The notes under the pieces were generated by a model. The model saw only the letters and a program-made list of their open reading frames with translations, did not search any database and was not told where the DNA came from. The position numbers were made by a program, and so were the translations under genes. From Embleya sp040605455 (GTDB lineage Bacteria > Actinomycetota > Actinomycetes > Streptomycetales > Streptomycetaceae): a stretch of 64,000 bases of DNA. The stretch covers positions 25,481 through 89,480 of the forward strand of contig NZ_JBEXCV010000016.1 of the NCBI RefSeq assembly GCF_040605455.1, read 5' to 3'. This document shows, one piece after another, positions 27,965 through 36,722 of the stretch; within the stretch, counting starts at the first letter, position 1, and the number at the start of each line of letters is the position of its first letter.

Positions 27965-28345
27965 ATGACCGCCGGGCGTACGCCTCGATTTCGATCTTCA
28001 GACTCCGCCTTCGTCCTCCTGCCCCGCGCGGTCGGCCCGCAGCTGCACGACCGGATCACCGGCCTGTGCGCCGCGGCAGGCTTCACGCCCCGGGTGTCCC
28101 AGCACGCGGTGGAATGGCAGACCGTCTGCGCCCTGGTGGAAGCCGGCCTCGGAGTGTCGCTGGCCCCCGAGAGCATCCGGCGCATTCGCCTCGAAGGTGT
28201 GGCGTTTCGCGGGATCGACCCGGGAACCGCTCGCACACGAATCGCCGTCGGCTGGCGTAAGAACGACCGAAACCCCATGCTCTCAGGCCTTTTGGCGACT
28301 CTTGAAGCTCTCGACGAAGGTGTCTCGCGTGCCGGTGTGCGCTGA
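27965..28345 (+). pseudogene. LysR-type regulator, effector-binding domain only
   Basis: The frame encodes the second half of a LysR effector-binding domain (FVLLPRAVGPQLHDRITGLC, VCALVEAGLGVSLAPESIRR, GIDPGTARTRIAVGW). The DNA-binding helix-turn-helix and the first about 180 residues are absent. The 235 bp before it (27730-27964) contain no recognisable coding sequence. Inactive remnant. Confidence 0.65.
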
Positions 28346-28486
28346 GGCGGACGGCGATGGCCCGGGAAGGCTTCGTCGATGTCCGTCGCGTCGTTGTGCA
28401 CGAGGCGGACGCGACGGCAGCCTCGCCGCGGGCTCATCCCCTTGTCACGAAGCCTCGGTGGGCAGCACGCGCCACGTCCGTGACCT

Positions 28487-29596
28487 TCAGGACGCCTTTC
28501 GTCTGCCGCGTGGGCGCGCGGTGCCGCCTGCGTCGCGGACGGCGTCCTCGAGTTGGTCGCGGGTCATCCTGGACCGTCCGGGGACGTCGAGGTCGGCGGC
28601 CCTGCGGGCCAGTTCGGTCTTGGTGAGCGCGGACAGGTCCTCGGGCTGCTTCGCCGCCGAGCGGCCCTTCCTGCTCTTTTCCCCGGTCCCGGGACGGGAT
28701 TTGCCGCCGCCGGAGGCCTCCTTCTTCCCGCGTGGCCGGGTCGTCGCGGCGCGACGCCCGGAGGTGCTCGCGGCCTCGCTCTTGCGTTTCCCCGTTCCGG
28801 TGCGACCACCGCGTTTCCCGCCGGCGGTGTCGACGCTGCGGCGCAGGGCCTCCATGAGGTCGACCACGTTGGTCGGCTCGGGTGCCTCCTCGGCGGCGAC
28901 CAGCTCGCGGCCTTCGCGTTTGCTCTCCAGGAGTTCCTCGACGCGTTCGCGGTAGGTGTCGTGGTATTCGTCGGGGCGCCAGGGGGCGGCCATCGCCTCG
29001 ACGAGTTGTTCGGCCATCGCGAGTTCGCGGTCCTTGAACGCGGTCTTCTTCGGAAGGTGGTCGAGTTCGGTGGCGGGGTCGCGGATTTCATCGGCGAAGT
29101 GGAGTGTCTCCAGGGTCAGGACCCGGCCCTGGGAACGCAGGGCGGTCAGGTACTGGCGGCCGCGCATCACGAACAGGGCGATGCCCACGCGGTTCGTACG
29201 TTCGAGGGCTTGCCGGAGCAGGGCGTAGACGCGTTCGTACTCGGGTTTGGTGGGGGCGAGGTAGTAGGTCTTGTCGAAGTGGATGGGGTCGATGTCGGCG
29301 AGGTCGACGAAGGCCGTGACGTCGATGGTGCGGGAGCGGCCCGGGGCGATGTCGGCGAGTTCGTCGCGCTCGATGGTGAGGTAGTGGCCGTCCCCGATGT
29401 CGTAACCCTTGACGATGTCGGCGTACCCGACCTCCTTGCCGGTGCGCTCGTTCACCCGTTGGTTGCGGACCCGGTCGGCGGTGCCGCGCTGGAGTTGGTG
29501 GAAATGGATCGTGTGGTCCTCGGTCGCGGAGAACAGCCCGACCGGGACGGTGACCAACCCGAAGTTGATCACGCCCGTCCACATCGCGCGCGCCAT
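28487..29596 (-). CDS. ku: DNA-end-binding protein Ku
   Basis: A 369-residue bacterial Ku, which binds double-strand breaks and recruits LigD for non-homologous end joining. The beta-barrel core is clear (MWTGVINFGLVTVPVGLFSA, YLTIERDELADIAPGRSRTI, TYYLAPTKPEYERVYALLRQ, LAMAEQLVEAMA). Residues 255-320 are a Lys/Arg/Ser/Gly-rich linker, and the last about 35 residues form a SAP-like segment (LSALTKTELARRAADLDVPG). Such basic extended tails are known in actinomycete Ku proteins and bind DNA. AGGAGG lies 8 bp before ATG 29596. No ligD lies beside it in the window. Confidence 0.95.
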   Translation of the reverse strand: MARAMWTGVINFGLVTVPVGLFSATEDHTIHFHQLQRGTADRVRNQRVNERTGKEVGYADIVKGYDIGDGHYLTIERDELADIAPGRSRTIDVTAFVDLADIDPIHFDKTYYLAPTKPEYERVYALLRQALERTNRVGIALFVMRGRQYLTALRSQGRVLTLETLHFADEIRDPATELDHLPKKTAFKDRELAMAEQLVEAMAAPWRPDEYHDTYRERVEELLESKREGRELVAAEEAPEPTNVVDLMEALRRSVDTAGGKRGGRTGTGKRKSEAASTSGRRAATTRPRGKKEASGGGKSRPGTGEKSRKGRSAAKQPEDLSALTKTELARRAADLDVPGRSRMTRDQLEDAVRDAGGTARPRGRRKAS

Positions 29597-29802
29597 GCCC
29601 GTACCTCCTGTCGACGAACGGGTCGGCGGGCGCCGACCCGTCGAAACGGCGGGACCGCCGGACATCGGCGCGTCCGGCCGGCCCGCCGCGTGACGACACA
29701 TCTCCCGGCGCGATCGACTCGTCCGATCGCGCACCTTGGCGCTATCTACCCCTTTTGTTAACTTTTGTCGCATGTAAGGGTCGACGGCTCCGCGGCTCCG
29801 CC

Positions 29803-30603
29803 CTACCGCTGGCTACGGATCAGGGCATTCAGGCCGTCGATGACTTCGCGGTCGGCGGCGAGCGCGAAGAGTTCCTCGGCGGTGAGCGGGTCGGCGCGAT
29901 CGGAGCCTTGCGCGGGGATGTCCTCGCAGACCAGGTACCGAGCCTTCCCCTCGGGCGTCAGGATGCTGACCCAGACGAACCGGATGCCGCTGTTCGGCTC
30001 GGTATGGCGTGCGGCGACGGCTTTGCCGCCATCGGGCAGCGTGCGTCGCTCGCATGTGTCACCGGGGACGTCCGGGCCGCCGGGCAGGCCGGGGGGCAGG
30101 CCGCACAGGCCGCGTTGTCCGGGCACGCCGTAGAACGAACGCACCGCTTGATCGGTGGCGGCGAGGCTCAGCGTGCGCCCCTTCTGCAGCCTCAGCAGGT
30201 ACCAGGGGCCGACGTCCCCCGGGTCCTTTTCGACGGACTCGACCGCATCGGGGAGCCGGCGGTCGAGGATCTCCCGCAGTCGCTCCTGGGCGGCATCCGC
30301 CGCCGCGGCGAGCCCGGGATCATCGGTGATCCCGGAGGCGGTCGGTCCGGGCACCACCCGGCCGGCCGCCGCGGGTCCCGACGTCCGCTCGGCGGGCCAT
30401 TGGAGTCGCGCCGGGAGCAAGATGGCCCCGGTGACGAGACAGGCGGCCGCCAGGGTCCCGATGCCGGTGGTTATCCGGCGGCGCCGGTGGATCGCCTGTC
30501 CCCGGTTGCGGGCCGAGGCGCCGAAGTCGGGAAGCGTGGGTTCGTCCTTCAGGTCTGGCAGTGCACGGTTGAAAACGTCGTGCAGTTCAGCTTCGGTGAT
30601 CAT
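29803..30603 (-). CDS. Membrane-anchored protein downstream of a SigE-type sigma factor
   Basis: A 266-residue protein with a cytoplasmic N-terminus (about 50 residues, MITEAELHDVFNRAL), one transmembrane helix near residues 55-75 (ITTGIGTLAAACLVTGAILL) and an extracytoplasmic domain of about 190 residues with two Cys pairs. The layout resembles anti-sigma or sigma-associated membrane proteins, and it lies directly downstream of a SigE-like sigma gene on the same strand. It has no zinc-binding HxxxCxxC motif. It probably regulates or senses for that sigma factor, but this is inferred from position. Confidence 0.75.
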   Translation of the reverse strand: MITEAELHDVFNRALPDLKDEPTLPDFGASARNRGQAIHRRRRITTGIGTLAAACLVTGAILLPARLQWPAERTSGPAAAGRVVPGPTASGITDDPGLAAAADAAQERLREILDRRLPDAVESVEKDPGDVGPWYLLRLQKGRTLSLAATDQAVRSFYGVPGQRGLCGLPPGLPGGPDVPGDTCERRTLPDGGKAVAARHTEPNSGIRFVWVSILTPEGKARYLVCEDIPAQGSDRADPLTAEELFALAADREVIDGLNALIRSQR

Positions 30604-30648
30604 GGGCCGGTCGTCTCCTGACGTCGTCACATCGGTCCTGTTCAAGCA

Positions 30649-30718
30649 GGGTTCGAACACAAACGGGGGTTCGAACACGAGCGGGGTTTCGAACACAAGC
30701 GGGGTTCGAACGCAAGCG
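30649..30718. repeat. Four tandem ~17 bp GGGTTCGAACACAAGCG repeats
   Basis: Four imperfect tandem units of 17-18 bp, each with a TTCGAA palindrome, in the 157 bp between the sigma-factor gene and its downstream membrane-protein gene. The unit spacing is nearly two helix turns. They could be a regulatory array or a slippage product. Confidence 0.65.
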
Positions 30719-30760
30719 TGGCTCCAGCGCACGTCACACGGTCGAGGTCTCACCGCGGCG

Positions 30761-31267
30761 TCACGGACGCGGCAATTCGGCGAGTTCGTCGCCGAGCAGG
30801 GTTCGCAACTGCACAAGGCCACGTGCCGTCCCCGAGCGCACCGCGCTCGGGGACCGGCCCAGCAGCGCGGCGGTCTGCTCGATGCTCTGGTCCTCCCAGA
30901 ACCGCAGCACCAGGATCGCCCGGTAGCCCGGTGACGCCCGCGACAGCGCGGCCATCAGCGCCACGCGTACGTCCGGATCCCCGTTCCGCGCGGCGGGCGC
31001 GTCCGGCAAGTCCCCGAGCGGCGCCTCGCCGTTCGACTTCTTGCGCGTGGTGTCGATGTACGCCCGAGTCAGCACCTTGCGGGCGTACTCCGCCCGCGCG
31101 CCGGGCTTGTGGATGCGTTTCCAACGTATATAGACGCTCGTCAGCGTCGTCTGCACCAGATCCTCGGCGGCATGCCAGTCGCCGCACAGCAGGTACGCCG
31201 TCCTGCGCAGCGCCGCCCCGCGTGCAACGACGAACGCGTCGAAGTCGGCCTCGTCGTTCGTTCTCAT
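30761..31267 (-). CDS. SigE-family RNA polymerase sigma factor (ECF type)
   Basis: A 168-residue sigma-70 factor of the short SigE group. Region 2 runs from DFDAFVVARGAALRRTAYLL to AEDLVQTTLTSVYIRWKRI, and region 4 has VLRFWEDQSIEQTAALLGRS and PSAVRSGTARGLVQLRTLL, the -35 recognition helix. The start is ATG 31267 with GGAG 6 bp upstream. The membrane protein downstream is the likely partner. A number of such SigE-type factors exist per actinomycete genome; the regulon cannot be told here. Confidence 0.92.
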   Translation of the reverse strand: MRTNDEADFDAFVVARGAALRRTAYLLCGDWHAAEDLVQTTLTSVYIRWKRIHKPGARAEYARKVLTRAYIDTTRKKSNGEAPLGDLPDAPAARNGDPDVRVALMAALSRASPGYRAILVLRFWEDQSIEQTAALLGRSPSAVRSGTARGLVQLRTLLGDELAELPRP

Positions 31268-31639
31268 GCCTTGCTCCGGCCCTCCTGTGAGATCCGCCGG
31301 TGTCACAGAAGAGGACGGAGCCACGCCCGGCAAACGCTGCGTGGAAGTCGGACCGGAGCCCATGTTTCGCCCGGCGCCCGTGTTCGGGGCCCTGCTCCGT
31401 CGGTGCCATCGGCTCGACCGTGCGGGCGTCGAACCCCTTGCGTGCGGCCGCGACGCGGGGCAGGTGCGCGATCGACCAGTCGACGATGGCCGTGGTCAAC
31501 GCGCCTTACGTCGAGGTGATATCCACGAGCTACCTGGATACCGATCGGGTGCCTTCTTCACAAGAGGTACTTCCGCCGACCAGGATGATCATCGCGGCCG
31601 GATCGGCCATCGATCTCACCACCGAGGAGTGGAATCGCC
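31268..31639. other. Divergent intergenic region, no gene
   Basis: 372 bp between the divergent sigma-factor and oxidoreductase genes. It should contain both promoters. I see no coding region that holds up; short frames here are Arg-rich and unconserved. Confidence 0.4.
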
Positions 31640-33100
31640 ATGAGCACCATGCGCGCCGTGAACTTTCGTGCCTACGGCGGACCGGAGGTCTTGGACGTCG
31701 TCAGGACGGCTCGGCCCGCGGCACCGCGCACCGGCGAGGCGCTGGTGCGGGTGCACGCCGCCGGGATCAATCCGGCCGACTGGCGCATGCGATCGGGCGA
31801 GGTGCGCCGATTCGGCGAGCCCCCGTTCGTCCTGGGCCTCGACCTGAGCGGAACCGTCGAGGCGGTCGGCCCCGACACGCCCGGTTTCTCGCCCGGCGAC
31901 GAGGTGTTCGGCGTGGCCCTGCCGCCGCACGGCTCGTACGCCGAGTACGTCGTGACCTCCGCCGCCTCCCTGGCGCACGCCCCGCGCACCGTCGACGCGA
32001 TCCACGCGGCCGCGCTCCCCGTTACCGCCCTGACCGCGTGGCAGGCGCTCGTGCGGGTCGCCGATACCCGCCCCGGCCACCGGGTCCTCGTGCACGCGGC
32101 GGCGGGCGGTATCGGTCACCTCGCGGTGCAGATCGCCAAGGCCCGTGGCGCCTACGTCGTGGGTACCGCGCGTGCCGCGCACCACGGTTTCCTGCGCGGG
32201 CTGGGCATCGACGAGGTCGTCGACTACACGGAAACGGACTTCACGACGAGCGTCCTCGGGATCGACATCGTGATCGACCCGATCAGCGGCCCGTACGGCC
32301 CGCGTTCCCTCGAAGTCCTGGCACCGGGCGGAATCCTGGTGGACGTACGCGGCACCGGCCCCGACCGCGGCGACCTCCACATCCGGGCCGCCGAGCGCGG
32401 TCTGCGCGTCGTCGAACTCGGCTTCACGCCCTCCGGCGCGGATCTGAGCGAGATCGCGGCCCTGGTCGACCGAGGCGAACTGCGCGTCGCCGTCGAGCGG
32501 GTCCTGCCGTTGGAGGACGCGGTGAAGGCCCACCAAGCGAGCGAGACGGGACGTACCCGCGGCAAGATCGTGCTCACCATGGCACCCGCACCGACCGACG
32601 ACGACGCTCGCCACTGGCAGCAATGCATGGACGCGCTGTGGGCCGGCTTCGACACCCACGAGAGTGACGATTTCGTCGCGGCCGTACGCGCACTGGTCGC
32701 GAAACGGCCCGCGGACGACGCGGTCGCGGCGTACTGGATGGGGTCGGCGTACGACTCGACGGGCCACGAGGCGCAGGCCGCGCCGCACTACCGCCGGGCA
32801 TTCGCCGCCGGGCTGCCCGACGAGTTGCGTCGGCCCGCCACCGTCCAGTTCGCCAGTACGCTGCGCAACCTCGGCGAAACGCACGAGAGCATTGCCCTGT
32901 TGACCGCGGAACGGGCCGCCGCGACCGACGAACTCGACGACGCGATAACCGCGTTCCTCGCCCTGTCACTGGTCGACGCGGGCCGCGAGCGTGAGGCGGT
33001 CGCACTGGCACTCGGCGCACTCGCTCCCCACCTGACCCGCTACAACCGCTCACTGACCAACTACGCGCGAGCCCTCGTCGAAAGCCCGAACGAGGAGTAG
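31640..33100 (+). CDS. Quinone-oxidoreductase-like dehydrogenase fused to a TPR domain
   Basis: A 486-residue two-domain protein. Residues 1-315 are a zinc-less medium-chain NADP-dependent oxidoreductase (FRAYGGPEVLDVVRTARPAA, VHAAGINPADWRMRSGEVRR, HAAAGGIGHLAVQIAKARGA as the NADP site). Residues 320-486 are a TPR-type helical domain (AVAAYWMGSAYDSTGHEAQA, then ATVQFASTLRNLGETHESIA and AFLALSLVDAGREREAVALA), which is found as a separate tetratricopeptide protein in other actinomycetes. The joint lies near 32585 without a stop. The fused form is unusual. The TPR part may tether the enzyme to a partner; activity is unknown. Confidence 0.85.
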   Translation: MSTMRAVNFRAYGGPEVLDVVRTARPAAPRTGEALVRVHAAGINPADWRMRSGEVRRFGEPPFVLGLDLSGTVEAVGPDTPGFSPGDEVFGVALPPHGSYAEYVVTSAASLAHAPRTVDAIHAAALPVTALTAWQALVRVADTRPGHRVLVHAAAGGIGHLAVQIAKARGAYVVGTARAAHHGFLRGLGIDEVVDYTETDFTTSVLGIDIVIDPISGPYGPRSLEVLAPGGILVDVRGTGPDRGDLHIRAAERGLRVVELGFTPSGADLSEIAALVDRGELRVAVERVLPLEDAVKAHQASETGRTRGKIVLTMAPAPTDDDARHWQQCMDALWAGFDTHESDDFVAAVRALVAKRPADDAVAAYWMGSAYDSTGHEAQAAPHYRRAFAAGLPDELRRPATVQFASTLRNLGETHESIALLTAERAAATDELDDAITAFLALSLVDAGREREAVALALGALAPHLTRYNRSLTNYARALVESPNEE

Positions 33101-33339
33101 CTCCGGGGCCGGCACCGGTCCCAGGGGTGGCGGCAGGTGGCCCGGCGCGGCGGGTCGTCGGATCGCCGCAGTGGAATCGGGCCACCGGTGGCCGCGTCAC
33201 CCTGCTCCGTCACAGGCTCCGGCGCCGGGGCCACCCTCATGAGGCACGCATCGTCGTGCGGCAGCACCCGCACTCACCACCCGACCAGCCTCGCGGGCAC
33301 CGAGTAGCGGCACTGGCGCACCGTGCGCGACAGGCGCGG

Positions 33340-33588
33340 TCAAGCCGGCGGTGGGCCCTGGATGCGGATCAGCGAGACGAGCCGGGCGTCCTCGTCGACG
33401 TGGTAGGCGGCGACGCAACCGGCAAGGAGCACGTGGCGGAAGTCGCGTCCCCTGATCGGGATCGAGTCCAGGTGGTACGGATCCTCGGCCAGCCGACGCA
33501 GTTCCGCGTCGAAGCGCCTGCGCATCTCGGACGGCAGGGCATGCAGGCTGGACTGTGCGTCCTCGGCGAACCACATCCGAAAGCTCAT
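33340..33588 (-). CDS. RelE/ParE-like toxin
   Basis: An 82-residue protein with the RelE/ParE layout: a helix pair with Leu and Arg (SLHALPSEMRRRFDAELRRL), the PYHLDSIPIRG turn, and the C-terminal strands FRHVLLAGCVAAYHVDED and RLVSLIRIQGPP. In type II systems such proteins cleave mRNA on the ribosome or poison gyrase. The ATG overlaps the stop of the antitoxin gene (ATGA). The 239 bp downstream (33101-33339) hold no gene. Confidence 0.7.
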   Translation of the reverse strand: MSFRMWFAEDAQSSLHALPSEMRRRFDAELRRLAEDPYHLDSIPIRGRDFRHVLLAGCVAAYHVDEDARLVSLIRIQGPPPA

Positions 33589-33872
33589 CCCCGGGCGACC
33601 TTGCCGGGCTCGTGCAACCCTACGAAACCCGTACCGTCGCCGGCTTCGAGTCGTGCGAGCAACGCGTCGTCCTCCTCGACCGCCTCCGCCGGCAGACCCC
33701 ATCGCGCCGCCACCAGCGGTACGTGCGCAAGCGGAACGGATCCCACGGCGCGGTCGAATTCTTCGCGCCGGTCCTCGGGCAGGGCCTCCCGGATACCGTC
33801 GAGCGTCCCGGGGAGATCCACGAACCGCCCGCCGATGCGTGTGTGCAACAACCTCGCGTCTCCCGCCTGCAT
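33585..33872 (-). CDS. DUF6247-like antitoxin
   Basis: A 95-residue acidic protein with the pattern LPEDRREEFDRAV followed by AARWGLPAEAVEEDDALLAR. This resembles DUF6247, a small actinobacterial family usually directly upstream of RelE-like toxins. ATG 33872 is chosen as start; the longer upstream frame is Pro/Arg-rich and unlikely. It forms an operon with the toxin through a 4 bp overlap, the standard antitoxin-first order. It should bind and neutralise the toxin and may repress the promoter. Confidence 0.6.
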   Translation of the reverse strand: MQAGDARLLHTRIGGRFVDLPGTLDGIREALPEDRREEFDRAVGSVPLAHVPLVAARWGLPAEAVEEDDALLARLEAGDGTGFVGLHEPGKVARG

Positions 33873-34338
33873 GTCCACTTCCTCGATCGACCGACGTGCT
33901 GCTGTCCGCCCGGCCCCGGCGGCCGGTACTTCATCGACGAACCCACCCCTCGGGCAAGCGGTCGCGATCGGCGCCGGCCGCTGGTGATCGAAGTCGGGGA
34001 GGGCAGTTCGCGATCGCCCATGCGGCTCCTCCACCGGCGTAATGGCGTGCTCACAGCATCGGATTCGCCCGCTACCCGACGGCCGGGAGGCGAAACCTGC
34101 ACGGCGCGGTCCGCCCGGTCGGGGCCGCGCCCCGTGCGGATCGGCCGTGTATCCCCGGGCCACCACTTCCGCCGGATCCGCGGCGCCGACCCGCACCGGT
34201 TCCGGTCACGCATGCGGGGCCGCATCTGCGGGTAGCCGCTTCCGGTTGTCGAAGGGCGGGCCCGCGTCGCACGATGCGGAAACCGTCGAACGGCCGAATC
34301 GGTATCGAAAAGCGATGGCTCGACGTCAGGAACAGTTC
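33873..34338. other. Intergenic region upstream of toxin-antitoxin and STAS genes
   Basis: 466 bp with no supportable gene. It should contain the divergent promoters of the toxin-antitoxin pair (leftward) and of the STAS gene (rightward). Confidence 0.4.
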
Positions 34339-34680
34339 ATGGGACTCACCATCCATCACAGCGCCGATCGACTCGTGGTCGAATTTCCGGCACGCGTGGA
34401 TCGCCACAACGCGTCCGCCGTCCTGAACGGCCTGATGCGTCTCCTCAACATCCCGCTCGGCCGGGACTGTTGCGAAGTGGTGTTGGATCTGAGGGACACC
34501 ATGTTCATGGACGAGACCGGTCCACGGGTACTGGCCGCCGTGCGGCGCGGCGCGGAACCCCTGCACCTGCAGGTGCTCTACCGGACGTCGGACGCCCGCA
34601 CCCGACACATCGCGCGTGCCGCGGGCCTGACGCCCGCCGCCGAGCCGAGCCGTTTCGACCGGACCATGGCCACCCGTTGA
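34339..34680 (+). CDS. STAS-domain protein (anti-sigma factor antagonist type)
   Basis: A 113-residue single STAS domain, as in anti-anti-sigma factors that release sigma factors from their anti-sigma kinases. The core is VVEFPARVDRHNASAVLNGL, and the phosphorylation loop region reads DLRDTMFMDETGPRVLAAVR, where a Thr occupies the usual Ser/Thr position but the preceding residue is Glu rather than Ser. ATG 34339 follows AGGA by 8 bp; an in-frame ATG at 34315 is the alternative. It probably feeds a SigB-like stress switch, consistent with the stress genes downstream. Confidence 0.8.
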   Translation: MGLTIHHSADRLVVEFPARVDRHNASAVLNGLMRLLNIPLGRDCCEVVLDLRDTMFMDETGPRVLAAVRRGAEPLHLQVLYRTSDARTRHIARAAGLTPAAEPSRFDRTMATR

Positions 34681-34822
34681 CGCGAGACCTGCCGACGAGC
34701 CCGAACAGAACCGATGGCGAGCATGACGGGCGGCCGTCCCCGGGCCCGCCCGTCGGGCCTCGCTTCCGCCAACCGGGAAGGTCGACCGGATACCCGGACG
34801 GGGTGAGCCGGTCGGCGCCCTC

Positions 34823-35137
34823 TCAGGTGCGATGGTCCTCGGTGCCCAGCCCCAGGGCCCTGGCGAGCTGCTGCACGTTCTCATAGTCGAAGCCGTCCGT
34901 CGGCAACCCGGCGACGAGGTCCACCAGATGGTCGGGTGCCGCTTCCTCGCGCATCCGCGCCAAGAGCGCCTCGCGATCGGCCGGATAGACGTCACGCGCC
35001 AGATGCCGGGCCAATTCACTCCGCGTCTGCACGTCGGTCGCGCTCATCCCGGATGGTGTTCCGCCCACGCCCGAGGTGCGTTCGACGAGATCCTCCATCG
35101 CGTTCGCGGGAGCGTTGTCGTTCTCGTTGGAGGTCAT
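34823..35137 (-). CDS. DUF2795 domain protein
   Basis: A 104-residue acidic protein. The C-terminal part (LARDVYPADREALLARMREE, LVDLVAGLPTDGFDYENVQQ, LARALG) is a DUF2795 domain, which appears as single or repeated units in actinomycete stress-linked proteins. The function is unknown. The N-terminal 30 residues are Asn/Gly/Ser-rich and probably flexible. Confidence 0.85.
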   Translation of the reverse strand: MTSNENDNAPANAMEDLVERTSGVGGTPSGMSATDVQTRSELARHLARDVYPADREALLARMREEAAPDHLVDLVAGLPTDGFDYENVQQLARALGLGTEDHRT

Positions 35138-35272
35138 GGCGTGTACCCCATTCGCGTCGGGCCCGAGAGCGTCAGGTGACCAGGATCCGAGTACAGGATT
35201 CCTTTGTCTCCTCGGTCGGCTCGGCGTCCGTACCGGTTTTCTCGCCCCTGCCCTTCCCGCCGCCCGTAATCG

Positions 35273-35542
35273 TCACCGACGCGACGTGTCCGGCCCATCC
35301 GCGCGGGAGGGCGTCCGGTCCGCCCGCACCCGGTGGTCCCCGTCGGCGGGCGCGGAACGCCGATACGCGTCCGACAACCACACCAGGGCCCGGGTCATCG
35401 CCTCATCTGCCGCCGAGCCCTCCACGTCTCGCCCCGCCAACCGATCCGAGTCGACCCCGTTCGTGCCCATCGCCCACGCTCCCTCGCTCGGCCGCCCATC
35501 CCGGGCGCCTGCACCAAGGCTGTCCACGTCGGCCGCCGACAT
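35273..35542 (-). CDS. Small hypothetical protein
   Basis: An 89-codon frame with very high third-position GC and a predicted helix (ADEAMTRALVWLSDAYRRSA) set in disordered, charged flanks. No family is recognised. The start is uncertain (ATG 35542, or GTG 35587 further up). The rest of 35138-35872 holds nothing I can support, so about 700 bp here is largely without genes. Confidence 0.4.
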   Translation of the reverse strand: MSAADVDSLGAGARDGRPSEGAWAMGTNGVDSDRLAGRDVEGSAADEAMTRALVWLSDAYRRSAPADGDHRVRADRTPSRADGPDTSRR

Positions 35543-35872
35543 GCACGGCGAACCGCCGAAGTTCGGGCGAGATACCGCCGACCCCACCTGACGGCTTCAC
35601 CCCCGGCGCCGGCGCGCGACCACGGGCAGCCCCCGCGGGGCCGTCAGGGCTATCCGCGTCCGGACGGGGCAGACGAGTCGAATGGGCAGCACGGTCCGAG
35701 TCGGCGCGAATCCCCGGCACTCTCGGGCGGCGCGTCGGCCCGCTCGACGGCGCCTCTTCATCGCGCCGCGGCCCACGCGCGCGGCAGTGCCCTCGCACGC
35801 CCGTCCCGAAGGGGGCGGACGAGGAGCAGCGGGCGGACGACGAGCGCGGAAGAGCCGACGACAGGGATGACC

Positions 35873-36415
35873 ATGGGAGACCACGACCGAGGGGACCACG
35901 GCGGCACCGAGCCCGACACTCCGGCCGACGCGGACCGGGAACACGGCTTCGACCGTCGGGAAAGTCCCGAGCAGCGAGCCGACCGCCAATGGGGCGAGAT
36001 GCTCCAGGAGGTACGGGTCACCCAGACCGGGGCGCAGATCCTCTTCGGCTTCCTGCTCTCCGTCGCCTTCACGCCACGCTTCGGACAACTGTCCGCATTC
36101 GATCGGAACCTGTATGTGGTGACGGTGATTCTCGGGGCGCTGGCAACTGCGGCCCTGATCGCGCCGGTGTCCATTCATCGCTCGCTCGCCGGCCACCGGC
36201 GCAAACCCCAACTCGTCCGCACGACGGCTCGGCTGATCGCCATCGGCCTGTCCCTGCTGGCGGCGGCCGTCATCTGCGCCGTGCTGCTCCTGTTGCGAGT
36301 CGCGCTCGGGACGGGATACGCGTGGCTGTGGGCGGCGGTCGTCCTGGCCGGATTCGTCGGCTGCTGGCTGGTGCTGCCGATGCTGCTCAAGTGGTCCCTG
36401 AAACGCGACGACTGA
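35873..36415 (+). CDS. DUF6328 membrane protein
   Basis: A 180-residue integral membrane protein. A 60-residue charged cytoplasmic N-terminus leads to the conserved QWGEMLQEVRVTQTGAQILF and FGFLLSVAFTPRFGQL, then three further hydrophobic segments (VVTVILGALATAALIAPVSI, LIAIGLSLLAAAVICAVLLL, WLWAAVVLAGFVGCWLVLP). This is the DUF6328 pattern; the function is unknown. ATG 35873 follows AGGGA by 8 bp; ATG 35867 is an alternative. Confidence 0.8.
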   Translation: MGDHDRGDHGGTEPDTPADADREHGFDRRESPEQRADRQWGEMLQEVRVTQTGAQILFGFLLSVAFTPRFGQLSAFDRNLYVVTVILGALATAALIAPVSIHRSLAGHRRKPQLVRTTARLIAIGLSLLAAAVICAVLLLLRVALGTGYAWLWAAVVLAGFVGCWLVLPMLLKWSLKRDD

Positions 36416-36722
36416 CTCCCGTCCGACCGCGCTGCCGTTCCCGACAACGGCCGGTCGACGGGGATTTCCCGCTTCCGGGATGCGGCCCGAGGAACGAGAT
36501 TTGCCGACGGGCCGACGGGTGAAGCTCTCCGACGGCCGGCACCCTCGATGACGGGGACGGCGCTCGCCCGGGTCGAAGCCGGCGCCGTCGAAGGCCGGCG
36601 AGGGTGGCGGAATCGGCGCCGCCAGGGCCTCGCCGATCGGCGCGGGCGGCCCCTCGGCCCGGCACAGCACGGACCACTCCGCTCCGCTCGCCGCCGGAAA
36701 GTGCCCGGCACACACTGGAACC
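36416..36722. other. Intergenic, no gene seen
   Basis: 307 bp between the DUF6328 gene and the small gene at 36723. No frame is supportable on either strand. Confidence 0.4.

Noticed and set aside
31268..31499. Frame extending the sigma-factor gene upstream
   Set aside because: No conserved residues before ATG 31267, and a ribosome-binding site is present at that start.
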